A stretch of 64,000 nt of DNA from Thuidium tamariscinum (lineage: Eukaryota > Streptophyta > Bryopsida > Hypnales > Thuidiaceae). Location: positions 17,540,053-17,604,052 of the forward strand of contig OX344750.2 in assembly GCA_947034885.2 (NCBI GenBank), read 5' to 3'. A program made the translations under genes and the position numbers. The notes under the pieces are model-generated. The model did not search any database, was not told where the DNA came from, and worked only from the letters and a program-made list of their open reading frames with translations. Of this stretch, positions 50,166-61,691 are shown piece by piece. How positions within the stretch are numbered: position 1 is the stretch's first letter; each line of letters begins with the position of its first letter.

Positions 50166-53100
50166 ATGGCTTCTTTAGGCAAGATTATCAAAGACGACCG
50201 CCACCCCGAATGGCTGGTCGACGCCATTATCCTCTCCGCCGTGGTCTATAGCCCCGACCCCGCCGAGGAGCTCAAACTCATGGAAAATGATTACGGCTTA
50301 CCCTCCACCGCCAAGTACGAGTTCATCTCCGACGAGGAGCTCAAAGAGAATGGCTTCGAGAATTGTAAGCAAACCCTTCTCGTGGTGCGTTCTTTAGCTG
50401 ATGGGCATTACGTGGTGGCCTGTCGAGGGACGACGGATGTGAGCGATGCCCTGGCGGATCTCAACTTCATTCAGCGGACGATGACGTTGATCCCTGGGGC
50501 GGCGCACTCGGGGTTTCTGGACAGGGCTAAGACGATCCCTTTGGAGTATTTTCGGAGGTTGCTGATCAGGGGGGAGAGACTGGTGTTGACGGGGCATTCG
50601 CTTGGGGGGGCAGTGGCGTCGTTGCTGGCCCTCAGGTATGAGGATTGGCCAAAACCTTATTGTGGGGTTTAGGGGGGTGGTTTCGCTCTCTACCTCTTGT
50701 TTTGGATAGTGTAAGGGACCATTCAGTAGCCGAGCATCAATCCTTTTCTTAAGCTTTCTTAGTTTTGTTGCGTGGTGTTGTTGCCCGAGGATTCTGAAAA
50801 GACTTAGCTTGTGGTTTTTTGACTTGTGATGAAGAAACTGTGATTTTTGATGTGCTGATTGTAAGTTAGTAGTTCCCTTAATCAACCCCAGGTCCCATTC
50901 AGTGTCTGAGCATCATTCTTATTACTGTTGTACGACGATTCTGAATTCTCTTAGCTTGTGGTTTTTGGACTTGTAATGAAGAATCTGGGTTCCTTTTTTT
51001 TAATGTGCTGATTATAAGTTAGTTGTTCCCGAAATCAACCTTAGGTTCTCATGTTCAGAATATGTATATGTAAGGGCATCATTCCTATTGGTTAGCTGTC
51101 TTAGTTTTGTTGGGTTTTGTTGTACGGGGATTATAAATTCTCTTAGCGTGTTTTGTTGTACTTGGTATGAAGAAACTAAGAATTTTCAATGTACTGATTA
51201 TAGCTGTTTCCAAAATCAACCTTAGGGGCTCATGTTCAGAACATGTGCATGTGCAAGAATCTCTATTATTTACTGGGGTTGATTTTGCAATTTGGAGAGG
51301 TTTCCTTATCCCGGCAAGATAGGGAACCCGAGTCCTTTTCTTGTAGGGTTGAAAAGTCTCCCGTTTACCGTGCAAATGTCGTCAAAGTGCAGATGATTTG
51401 TGAGAAATGTATATATAGTACGAAGTTGACCAGGTGATAAAGCTGTGTCAAGTGTTCTTTGGTTGAGAGTGAGCGGGTTATTATTTACTACGCGTTCTTC
51501 AATGTGAGCGCTCAAATCAACCAAAATGTACACTTTCCAATGAATGTTCTCGATTTGAGAGAGTACGAACTTAGCATTATTTTAAGTAACATTGCAGCCT
51601 CCCGGCTCTTGAAGCTTATCTAGTTCTTTAAGGTTCTGACACAATCAAAGATGCGTCCACAAGAGAGGTTGCCAGGTCCAACTTTCATGGCTTAGGTTTT
51701 CGGCTGGAGTCTAAGATCCTGATTGGGATCCTACCGATTCTTACTTCTACAAGTCACAACTTGCTCATGTAGTACCCAAACGATGCGTATTTTAGTATAT
51801 TGGAATTCTCTCAAAATGGGGACAATCTACCAAAAAACTACTTAATAATGAAAACCTCTCAAGCTTGTGAAACCATGGGAATGGGTTATGATTCTTTCCC
51901 ATTTCAAACGAATGCTGTTCTCGAAGTTTATGAGAGTGTATCGTCCTGTATTAGCAGTTCTGGGATTCTCTTTGGCTTGACTGAGTTTTTTTTGGTCCTA
52001 CCACAGGCTTCTGGAGGCAACGGGGAAGTGGTGTCATGCCCAAGTGCAATGCTACACATTTGGCTGTCCCTTCTTCGCAGACTACCGTCTAGCAAAGTAC
52101 GTGCCTTCCTTACTCTTATTCCTGAATAGAAAACCCATCGCATTTGGCAAATTGCCCTCAAATGGCGTTACAATTGGCAAGGTTTAACTCAGATTTGAAA
52201 GGAGTATCGAGGACATTTTATTGTTGCTTCTCGTCTGTTTGTTGCACCTTGGGATGCACAGCATTCTGAACCAAACCAGGAACCTCCTACTTAAGCTTAA
52301 GAAAGGCTAGGTATCACTAAGGGAATGTGCTTTCAAAGGATGGGGTGGCTATATTTCCTCTCCTCAAGGGTGATTCTTCCTTTGAGTCTATAAGATAAAT
52401 GTACGTAATTGCCATCCCTACTTTATTGCGTCACCATGGAAACCCCCTCTTTATCTCAAAACATAAATCTAGGATAGTTGTTCTTCTCTTATGAGAGTTG
52501 TGCTACATGAATAAGAGAAGAATGACAACTTTAGATTTAGGTTTTGAAAAGAAGATGGGATGTAGGGAGCGGCCCAATAAGGTTGGGTCACAATGAAGTA
52601 CACTTTCCTTATTCTTTGGTGCTTCAGCAATGTTTGAGGGACCCCATGGCTTAGAATGTTAAGGTATCCTTACCCTTTTGCAACAACATCCAGTTGCCAC
52701 TAGCTAGAATAGAGTTCTTTTCAGCTACTCATTGACCCAAATATGACAAAGTGTTTGCCCAAACTCAACACTAATTTTCAAAAGGAACTAATGGAGTAGT
52801 TTTGAGAAGGAACTAATGGAAGTAGAAGGCATTTGCTTAAACTCAACTCTAGTTTTTAGGAGCGGAGACCTCGTGTGTGACGAACCCAACATGACTGGAT
52901 GTTGATGCACCAGGTACATCAACAAACGCTACAAACGCCACTTGATTCACATTGTGTCTCGGAACGACATCGTGCCGAAGGTCATGCCTGTCGCGTTCAC
53001 CATCTACACAATCTGGGCAGGACTTGGAGTGGGACCTTTGAGCGAAATCATGCACTTGGCACGCATTGCGATGCTGTTTGCTCAAGTCTTGAAGGTGAAG

Positions 53101-54496
53101 CCTCAAAAGCTCCCCTTTGTGGTCGCCAGCACGCAAGCTTTGACGTGGGTGCCGTCTTTGCTGCGTTTCCTCCTCCACCGGGCACTGGCCTTGGCGCTCT
53201 CCCACCAGAGTGGCTATGGTTACGCCTTCGCAGGGCACATGGTGCTGCTCGACACGGAAACAAATTTCCTGGAGTACGCCGACATGGAGACCTGGAAGAT
53301 GGAGAAGCACTTGGACTTTCACATGAATGTGGGCTCTCTGGCTGTGAAGGAGCACTCGTTGCTGAGTTATATTGACCATGTGTTTGCCATCGAATCCAAT
53401 AAGAGAGCGAACGAGGATTTCGAGTTTAGTGCGGCCGTCAAGAGGCATGCCGAGGATGAAACGCCGGATTCCAAGGTGGAAGTCTGTACGGCCACGTTGA
53501 ACATGAAGTGGTTCGATAAGAAGGAGAAGAAGCCGAAAAAGCAGGTATACGCCCCGGTAAACACCTCATTTCCTTCCTTTTTTCACGCCATGAAATTGCT
53601 CCCCTTTTTAACTTGTTCTTGTGTGTGTTTGTGTTTGTGTGGGTGGTGCTAGTGGACTGAGGCTACGTTCACATCAAGCTGGAAAACTGATCATTTCTGT
53701 AGGAGTGGGTCAATGTAATATCGTCTAGATCTGATATGTTTGCAATAAAAAAGCGGAAACTTCGATGTTTGTCTCAGCAGTCAGTGTCTCAAACACAGGT
53801 CATGCCAATTTGTGGAACGCTGGTAAGCCCAACACGTCCTATCTGGAGAATCCTACCAAAGGCAGACTAGAGCCTTGCAAACAGTGTTGATATAATGGCA
53901 TTTTCGGCTCCAATCCTTTTTAAGGACACTGGCTAATCGCGCATCCCCTGCTTAGCCCCCGAGTCTGACTAACCACGTACACATTATGAAGCAGTAAAAC
54001 TTTCACATGTCAAGTAGTGAACACGCATGAAAGTGGTGACAGAAAGTTCATATTTCTTTGAAATACGTTCAGTGTCAATTTGAGTTATCAAATTTTCATA
54101 ATATTGTCGGTTCCGGTTCTTCAAAACATGTGTTGTTTATGACTGCTGCAGATTATGCTCGAGAAGAAAGAAGTGAGGGACCCACACGGGCAAAAGAAGA
54201 TCTTCACTACTGGAAAAATGGTGATGAATCAGCAGCAGCAGTCGAAGCCGAAGCCGAAGCCGAAGCCGGCTGTGAAGGCGCTCAAGAGCCGAGTGGCGTG
54301 CCTCATCTTTGCCCGTCGCATGGGCGAGGTGCACCCCAAGAGGTTTGCTCTTATGAAGCGGAAGCCGGGGTTTATCAGGAATCTAGGCATGGGATTCCAC
54401 CAGTTCACCAAGTTCGTGCATCGCTTCGATATGTTGTTCATTGCTTCGACTGCTGTGCTTGGCATCCTCCAGATCAAGCGATACTTTTTCAAGTGA
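50166..54496 (+). CDS. class 3 lipase (alpha/beta hydrolase), four exons
   Basis: A Lipase_3-type triacylglycerol or acyl-lipid hydrolase. Exons 50166-50635, 52007-52096, 52914-53544 and 54152-54496 join in phase at GT-AG borders and give 511 residues. The nucleophile elbow GHSLGG is at 143-148 (Ser145). The acid is likely Asp205 in SRNDIVP and the base His334 in KEHSLLSY. Exon 2 supplies the YTFGCPFFADYRLAK segment expected after the elbow. A Lys/Gln-rich, (KP)n-containing linker leads to a basic tail with a hydrophobic stretch (MLFIASTAVLGILQI), which may associate with membrane. No signal peptide is seen. The substrate is unknown. Intron 1 (about 1.4 kb) holds a minisatellite. Duplicated remnants of the last exon lie just downstream. 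Confidence 0.93.
50712..51221 (+). repeat. intronic minisatellite, three units of about 150-180 bp
   Basis: Units begin near 50712, 50889 and 51042, with a fourth start at 51222. Each runs from a GGTYCCATTCAG or GGTTCTCATGTTCAG block through TTCTCTTAGCTTGTGGTTTTT, a TATGAAGAAACT or AATGAAGAATCT block and TGCTGATTATAAGTTAG, to AAATCAACCTTAGG. The repeat lies wholly inside lipase intron 1. Confidence 0.8.
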
Positions 54497-54535
54497 GATA
54501 AGGAGGGTGTAATGGGTGAATGAACATTTTTTTTC

Positions 54536-54541
54536 AATAAA
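54536..54541 (+). promoter_or_regulatory. lipase polyadenylation signal
   Basis: AATAAA 39 bp after the lipase stop codon, preceded by a T-run. The downstream duplicate has AGTAAA at the same relative place. Confidence 0.6.
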
Positions 54542-54810
54542 TTTTTATTTGAAAATCAAATTGAACGCACTTTCATGGTTTTGTGAGTCTTGTGGAATCA
54601 GGTATGTCTCTTTGAAGTTCGGGTATGGTTTTCTGCTTCTCTGTTCGGAGTTGATTCCTTGTCAAGTGAGTTTAGGAGGGCCCCTTTGGAACATTTTTTT
54701 CAGTTATATTGTTTTGAAAGTGAATGAACATGCATTTAACTTAGTTGGATTCACGGTATTGAAAGTCTTGTGGAAATTGTTATGGATTTTTGAAGTTGGT
54801 TGTGTATCTC

Positions 54811-54882
54811 TTTGATATGCTTTTCACTGCTTCTTTTGCTGCGTTTGAAATCATCCAGCTGAAGAAATTCTTTTCCCAGTGA
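54811..54882 (+). pseudogene. duplicated terminal codons of the lipase
   Basis: A 24-codon block (FDMLFTASFAAFEIIQLKKF...) ending in TGA aligns without gaps to the lipase C-terminus (FDMLFIASTAVLGILQIKRY...). The rest of the gene is missing, so it is a fragment. The frame is intact and many differences are conservative, which may mean it was once translated. Confidence 0.75.
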
Positions 54883-55010
54883 GCGTAGGGGGTGTTACGG
54901 GTGATTTCCTTTTGAAACATTTTTTTCAGTAAATTTCTCTGGAAAGGCAAATTGAACTTGGAATTAACGCACGTGGATTCATGTTTTTTGGAGTCTTGTG
55001 GAATTTTGAA

Positions 55011-56266
55011 GTTGGTCGGATTGGATGTGGAAGTGCTTCAGTAGTGTCCCCATTTTAGGGTGCTCACTGCTAGTCCTTTGAAGTTGTAGCAGTTAGCCTT
55101 TTAAGAGCACCAGGAATTTGAACACCTCACTATAAAGATAGAGTACTAGTGTTTTGTTCACCTTGGTTGATCATGTTTTGAGTGTTTGAATGTTTTCACT
55201 CACTTGCAAATTTCTTACCTTTTGTTGTGGTAGTGTGCATTTCATTGTTAATTTGGAAGTCAAAAGGAATGAGTCAAAATTCCCTCATTTTAAGAGATAG
55301 CCCATTGCATTCCAGTCCTTTGTGAAGCTTGAATGAGAGCATTGAAAACCACTTCTAGCTATTGTAATTAACGAGCAATTGAAGGTGGTATACTAAAGTT
55401 GTCCACTTAATTCTTGGTTGGAGTACTTGGTGTTGTGGAAAGCAATTCAATTAGTGATTGAAAATTGACATGAATTGTTGTAGGGATGTTTGCCTTGTAG
55501 CAATGGAATTCTTTCACCTTCTCTTTGTCTATGGTACTTTTCCAAAGGATGCCCTAGTGTTGACTATGTACTCTAATAATGAAAGTTTGCATCATGACAC
55601 CAATTTATTTGAAAATGCTCAAAATTTTACAGTAGATGAAGATTTTTTACAGTGAATACTAATATTATTTACATGAGGGGGCATCTATAATCGTAGTTGG
55701 TAAAAGTATTCATCAAGGGTAAAAACTTATAGCATTTTCAAATCAATTAGTGTGATAAATATTAAGGGAGAATTACCTAATGCTACACTTGTCCTTTATA
55801 ATGAACCCTGGATTCATCCAATTGACTCTAAAAACTTTAGTGAATGTGTTCGTCAAATGCTTGACTCTAATTTGTTGACACATATCAAAGTCTGATTGGC
55901 TCACTACTAACTTTGACAAGGTTCAGATTTGGATGCACCAACATGACAATTTTAGTGGTTTAGGGGAGCTAACCCTTTGAAAAATCATAGAAATTACATA
56001 TGACATCTAAAAAATCTTTTTTTTTAATATTCACAATTTTCACTTGCTAGTACTAGAAAATTATTAATTTAAAAAAAAAGTTGCCCCCGACTATGTCAAA
56101 TTCCTTATTTGGATGGTTTTGGGTGCTTCCACCATAAATTTCATTAGTAATGTAGTACTTTATGTATGTGGTCATTGTCTACAATCTGCTCTCTTCGTTA
56201 TTGATCTTGATCGAGAAATATTTTAATCTGCATATATTGTGCTTACCAAGGAATGATTTTGATCGA
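55011..56266 (+). other. intergenic DNA with two short coding-like remnants
   Basis: 55485-55655 reads as a protein-like open stretch (MEFFHLLFVYGTFPKDA...) and ends in TGA. 55752-55893 reads as another (INIKGELPNATLVLYNEPWI...) in a different frame, with stops between. No family recognised. They may be parts of one decayed gene or element. Confidence 0.35.
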
Positions 56267-56268
56267 TA

Positions 56269-56488
56269 AGGGAGAGGCACCCAATGGCGCACCTATACCC
56301 AATGCCGTCTGTTTCTACGGCACACATTCATTTCAAGCTATAAATGTAGGTTGGTAGTACATGGCTTATTTCTTTTGACCTAAAACAATAAGCAGTCTAC
56401 AATCCCGCTACATTTCTGTTCTAGAATGAACGACTGACTTAGAAATGTACGACATTGGGTGCAGGTGCACCATTGGGTGCCTCTCCCA
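56269..56488. mobile_element. MITE with 35-bp terminal inverted repeats
   Basis: A 220-bp segment with ends GGGAGAGGCACCCAATGGCG and, in reverse complement, GGGAGAGGCACCCAATGGTG. The match continues through GCACC and ACCCAATG. TA dinucleotides flank both ends, fitting a Tc1/mariner-type (Stowaway-like) insertion, but the exact border base differs between the sides. No coding capacity. Confidence 0.7.
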
Positions 56489-57016
56489 TATGGTTTGACT
56501 GAATTGTTGTATGCCTCTGTAGCTTGGTTAATTTAGGGAACTAATGGTATTGTTATGCTTTTGTTGCCATGAACATGTGAAATTCACACGACATTCTTTT
56601 GCAATTTTTGAAGTTACTAGCAATTGGCACTTGCTCTGCTACGCATTCATTATACTATCATACTGCACTAATACCATTCACGTCTCTAATGTCATTCTGT
56701 TGATCTCGTTTGATATTGCTAATGATTATTGTACTTCTATAATATCATACAATTTGAAAATGTGATATTATAGAGGCCACTGTGATTTTAATAGTATGAT
56801 GGTAGATAACTTATGCCATTCGTGGAATGCACCAACTTCCAGCCCTTACCAAAAATTGGATTTTCATTGCACAATAGTACAGTACATTGAAAGCAAAGTA
56901 GGGCAGAAATTCAAACACCATTTTTGAGCTTCTCCTCAGTTTAGGAACAATTGGTCAAAGTACAACCCAAATCCCAGACCTCACCGTCCACTACACAATC
57001 ATGGTTAGCTAATTAA

Positions 57017-57640
57017 CCCTGAAGCGCTCCGACGTCCATAAGGTAGAACCACCTATAACCAATAGGCTCCCATAGTCAACCTTTTGATGGACGTATTTCC
57101 AACCAAGGCTAGAATGAGTTTTTTTCTCATCTTTAAAGTTGGGACTAAAAGTTCATGGCACATGTTCCAATGTAGTGTGCAAGAAAGTAGAAAAGAGTGA
57201 GTAAAAATGTAGTTTTTTGCGTGATCAAAATTAGAAGACTCTATAGATTGGTATTTGGTCAAGCACACTTTATGCCTTCTAAAATTCATAGTAATTTCAA
57301 TTCTTGTGATAAAATTACCAAAAAGTTTTTGGAATCCCCATCATTTTTATCTTTACACCTTTGAAAATATTTGTTTTACTTTGCACTACACTAGATCATG
57401 CCTAAAATACCTTAAATGATCGGTCACGGGTGGTTCTACCTTATTCTGGACGATAAACAGAGGACTTCAAGGCATTGTTTCATCCAATTAACTTCTCAAT
57501 TATGAAATTGAACACTTGAATCTAGAAAAGACAACCTTCCTTAGTGACCAAATTCATTAAATTCTGGTGAACGATATATCTATACGAAGCTATAAGCGAA
57601 AATGTGCAAAAATTCAAAAAAGGATTGAGACGTTTCAGGG
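57017..57640. mobile_element. TTAA-flanked piggyBac-like non-autonomous element
   Basis: A 624-bp element with exact TTAA duplications (57013-57016 and 57641-57644). The left end is CCCTGAAGCGCTCCGACGTCC. The right end in reverse complement is CCCTGAAACGTCTCAATCC. Subterminal inverted repeats AAGGTAGAACCACC also face each other (near 57040 and 57430). No transposase frame. Internal sequence is shared with 31020-31420. Confidence 0.75.
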
Positions 57641-57644
57641 TTAA

Positions 57645-59419
57645 AGTTGTTTGACAACGGTCTATCCAAGCTTAAATTCTCATTTCTAGTGAGGATGGCT
57701 TTACTACTTGTGGTGCATTCACTTCAACCATGTTAGCATTTAGCGGAGAGGAATGATGATTCAAGCGTAAATTAAACCCACAGATTCCATAACTTACTTC
57801 AGACAAGAGAATCATTTCACTTCATAACATATTGGATTATACTCATTTGTTCATATTGAATTCCAACGATGCAAGTATGTGAGCTTGAAAATGTGAACAT
57901 GTGAATCTTGAGTATATATATAAGTAAATATACTATCACCATTGAAGGTGTTAATAACATAGACATTCATAATATAGGTATCTATAATATAAATAGACTA
58001 TAATTATAGAACGTCTATTTAATAAAGGCATATATATTATAGGTGTATAGTCTTTTAGGCTCACATTTCTAGGTCTACATAATAGCAATCTTCTTGTCCT
58101 ACATAAGTAAGGTAAAACTACTTGACAATCTTGATTTTGAATTTGTTTGGAGTAAAACATTCAATAGCAAGGTTGACATTGCCTTGGCTCTATAGGATGG
58201 TGTGGAATATGCCACACCCAATAGTATTCATCAGTAATTAATTGTTTGGATGTATAATATGCCTCACCATCATTGTAGAGGCATCACACACTACTAAATG
58301 TTCTGAGGAAGTTTACTCGCATATTAGGTAGCCATCTAGAGTCAAGACAACAAGTGCACAGTGCCACAATTCCACCCCTACAAACAAACAAAAAACTTTA
58401 GGAAGAATCATCAATTAATTCACACGCTTTTCAAACCTAATTCTAGAAAAGATGGTCATCACTTACTAATAGTGATCTACTACTGGTGCTTCTACCTTAC
58501 AACATGTTTTTGGAAACTAAATTGTGTCCAATACCCAATCCCATCAATTTCAATCATGAGTTTAGTCAATTATCTTTTTCTAATTTCTTTCTACTAAATC
58601 ATCCTCTAACCCATAAGGTGGGTACACCCGAAATCACACTATACTTGAAACCACCATCATCTCTTTGTATACATGTTCAAAATCAATATGTATATAAGTG
58701 GAAGAAATTATTAGAGAACATCTACCAATAAATTTTTGATCCTTTATAACATGTGCATATAATATTCAAATCTTGTTCTTCGGTATGTTGTATCTTCTTT
58801 TAACTTGCCAACAAGAAAAGCAATGAAAATTGAACCACTCCAACAACAACAATAATAATAATAATAATAATAATAACAAAAAGTGTTGATTTTTGGGGGT
58901 CCATCTCTTATCTAAATAATCAATGATTATGTTTAACATGAAAAGAACCCTATTACACTACACTTGAAAGACTTACTACAAATGTGCACTACATTCATTA
59001 ACAATCTCCTTGTTGAAGAAAGTGTACGCACCTACACACGAATTGATCAAATAAGGCTTTGGAAATGGAGGACACTAAATACTCCATTCATGTAGACTTA
59101 ACTTATAGAAAAATACAGGATTTTTTTTTATTTCTTTAAAGATAATTTTTTTGCAAATTCTAAATTCATATTTGCAATCAGTAAGTCCAAAGTAACTAGA
59201 AGAATACACCCTAAACACAACACAAAGTAAGGGAGGAGGTCCATAAACTGACCATCTAAGGGCTGGAATAGAATAGAATTTTGGGCAGGTCAAACATCTT
59301 GAAATATTTTTCAGTGAATTTTTCTCAAAAGAGAGCTTGAATAGGCATCTAACCCAAGTCGTTTCATATTTTTTGGAACTGTCTAGAATTAGTTATCAAA
59401 TTTTGAAGTTGAAAGGACA
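57645..59419. other. AT-rich intergenic DNA, no gene seen
   Basis: No credible coding frame. It contains the trinucleotide repeat at 58841-58877. Several short open frames are AT-driven. Confidence 0.5.
58841..58877. repeat. AAC/AAT trinucleotide microsatellite
   Basis: Three CAA units followed by about nine AAT units. Confidence 0.9.
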
Positions 59420-59420
59420 T

Positions 59421-59538
59421 AGGGCTCTAAAATGGTGCCCTAGCTAAAATGTACAGTGTCAGTACATTGTTGAAGGCTATGAATAAGCAACATGTACAAA
59501 TATTGTACATTTAGGGTAGGGCACCATTTTAGAACCTG
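59421..59538. repeat. short inverted-repeat element, probable MITE
   Basis: The left arm GGGCTCTAAAATGGTGCCCT and the right arm in reverse complement AGGTTCTAAAATGGTGCCCT, followed on both sides by TAAAATGTAC or TAAATGTAC. The loop is about 35 bp. Target duplication not clear. Confidence 0.6.
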
Positions 59539-60059
59539 CTCCATTTAAGAGCCTACTCCCTTAGGAGACTTTTTTTTCGTTTCTCCCAGAGAACCAAAAA
59601 TTTACCGCCTGTTGGGTCCACTTCAAATGGAGGATTTAGTATCCTGCTTTGGTGATTGGGAACCCTACAGCAAGTATGGTAAAAAAAGCAGCAAGTGGTA
59701 GGCTCCCAATGATAGGGTCGGTCCTATAGCGGCCTCTCCCACTTTAAAAAATAAAAATAATGCTAGATTTTCTCATTCAATCAATGAATGGGACCCAGGC
59801 AGGCAGACAGAGCCCCCATCCCAAACCGTAACCACGTCGAGTCACTAGAGTGCATTGATTCACTCACTCGAGGACTGAAAGCAAAAGCTCATCCATCCAT
59901 CCATCACAAAAATTTGTGGCGAATGTTCGCCAAAGTCTTATCTGATTTTGGCACTGGGTCCTTACACACACACATAAAAATGTTTGAAAAAATGAATGTA
60001 ATTGTAGAATCTTTGCGGAAATATACTACTCGCTAGATTTGGCCAAGAGTTGGATGAAA

Positions 60060-60568
60060 AACTTCTATTAGTCTGTAAACAACACCGCTGTCATTTTTTG
60101 GTACATGCATGACAAAGAATTCTTTTGGTGTAGGACAAATGTGCAATTGCTCATCTTTGAAATTTTATATGAAATATATTAGAGGGGATTTGAGGCCTGC
60201 AAAGGGCCGGTTTGGGGCTCTTCTCCAAAATTGTTCCCATAACTATTGGCTGCTGTCAAGCCAATATCTTACCCCCCCTCCAAATTTATTTTTTTGAATT
60301 GTGAAATATGAAAAAAAACCCAATTTTAAAAATAAAATAAAAATAAAATTTAATGAAGTGGCACTCTCTCGACCACGCAGGATTCCTGTTTATGCCGCTG
60401 AAACTACGTTCTTGTAGTCCGGGAACCCGCAATCTTCCAATGGCCTCAAAAATCTTCTAATGGGGAGGTCTTGTATAATAGTTTGACTTCCAATGAGTAC
60501 TTTTGGGTATTTTTTAACCTACTATTTACACAACACCAAAAGCAATGGTCTTCACGATCGTCTACCAA
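60060..60568. repeat. dispersed repeat copy related to 29571-29792, with an interruption
   Basis: Starts near ATGACAAAGAATTCTTTTGG and ends ACCTTTCAGGAG followed by TTAA (60569-60572), whose reverse complement CTCCTGAAAGG matches the CYCTTGAA ends of the TTAA family. Between about 60180 and 60450 unrelated sequence interrupts the repeat. Confidence 0.45.
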
Positions 60569-60767
60569 CCTTTCAGGAGTTAATTACTCCCTTTGTTTTT
60601 GACTAATACCAATGTTTTCTTTGTAAAACACAAAGGAATCGCTACAGTACCATTCTTCCAAAAATAGATTACTAGAGTTACATGGATGAAAATGCACACA
60701 TGTGGATGATTCTATTCATTTTTTCCGTACTTGCAGGCGGGGTTCAAGGCGCTCGAACCAATAAGTA

Positions 60768-60902
60768 ATGACTGTCTCTGCCCCGGCGGACACGAAGAAG
60801 ACGACGACGACGACGACCCCGTCTTGCCGGTGCCGGCGATGGCGCCCCAGCAGCTGCTTCCAGCGTTTCCCCTTTAAATCGCCGTGCACTTCGCTTTTTT
60901 GA
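60768..60902 (+). other. short G+C-rich open frame, 44 codons, status unknown
   Basis: An ATG-started frame (MTVSAPADTKKTTTTTT...) in a locally G+C-rich patch with a (GAC)n run, about 920 bp before the start codon of the next gene. It could be an upstream ORF, a lost exon or chance. No homologue recognised. Confidence 0.2.
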
Positions 60903-61263
60903 AATCATATCCCGGTATGAGCCCTCCGATGAAGAGATGAGGTCTTAATGGCCTTTCCTTGCTTCTCGTGCTTGACATTTCAAGTCGCCTCTTTCGCCGC
61001 ACCACGACCATTTCAAATGTCCAGCTCCGTCCACCAAAGATCAGTCCACTCCTCTCATCACGACTCCGCCTCCTCCTCCCTTCTCTCGGGAACTAAGTTA
61101 ACCCTAGCGCCGTGGCAATTCCAGTCCACTTCCTCAATTTACGGCGACTGAGGAGCTTGTGGCGTGGTCCGACTTCGTTGCCGGCGCTGAAATTTGGAAT
61201 GTTCGGCTGCGGATTTGGTCTCTGGAGCTAGAGTGTTGGTGTGGCGTTGAAAACAAAGCGCAG

Positions 61264-61686
61264 GTGAGTGTGAGTGTGAGTGTGTGTTTGTGTGTGTGTG
61301 AGATATGCGTTTTTGTTTTGGTCGGTGATTGATTTTTTCTTTGTGATTCGGGACGGTCTCGGTTGACGGAGTGTATGGCGTCTTTGTGTTGCGTCATTGT
61401 GTTGCGTCGTTGTATTGCTTGGATGAAGTGACGGGAGAAAGAGATATATAGAGAGAGGATGTCGCGTTTTGAGGTGTGTGGAGTTTCATTCATGCATTGA
61501 GTAGCCAAAATGATGCATTATTTTTTCCTTGTATTTTTGCCTGCGCTTGCGAGTGTTGTCTCGCTGCTTATGTTTATATACAAAATGAAGAGGTACATTT
61601 ATTTTACGGAAATGAAGAAGTTGGATTGTGTTTATGTGTGTGCGTTTTCTATTGCTCTTTTGACGATTAGCGTAGATTTTTTGCAG
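61264..61686 (+). other. probable 5' UTR intron of the coiled-coil gene
   Basis: Donor GCGCAG|GTGAGTG at 61263/61264 and acceptor TTTTTTGCAG at 61686, five bases before the start codon. A GTGTGA microsatellite follows the donor. The upstream G+C-rich sequence (about 61000-61263) would be the first, non-coding exon. Confidence 0.6.
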
Positions 61687-61691
61687 ACAAA

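Larger units (their letters stand above)
54497..55010 (+). repeat. three tandem diverged copies of the lipase 3' end and 3' UTR
   Basis: The sequence around the lipase stop and 3' UTR (TTTTTCAAGTGAG..AGGAGGGTG.., AACATTTTTTTTCAATAAAT, AATTGAAC, then a GAGTCTTGTGG block) is repeated. The middle copy runs about 54620-54800 (GTCAAGTGAGTTTAGGAGGG, AACATTTTTTTCAGTTATAT, GTCTTGTGG). The third runs about 54811-55010. The copies are about 190-385 bp apart and the middle one has lost most of its coding part. Confidence 0.75.
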
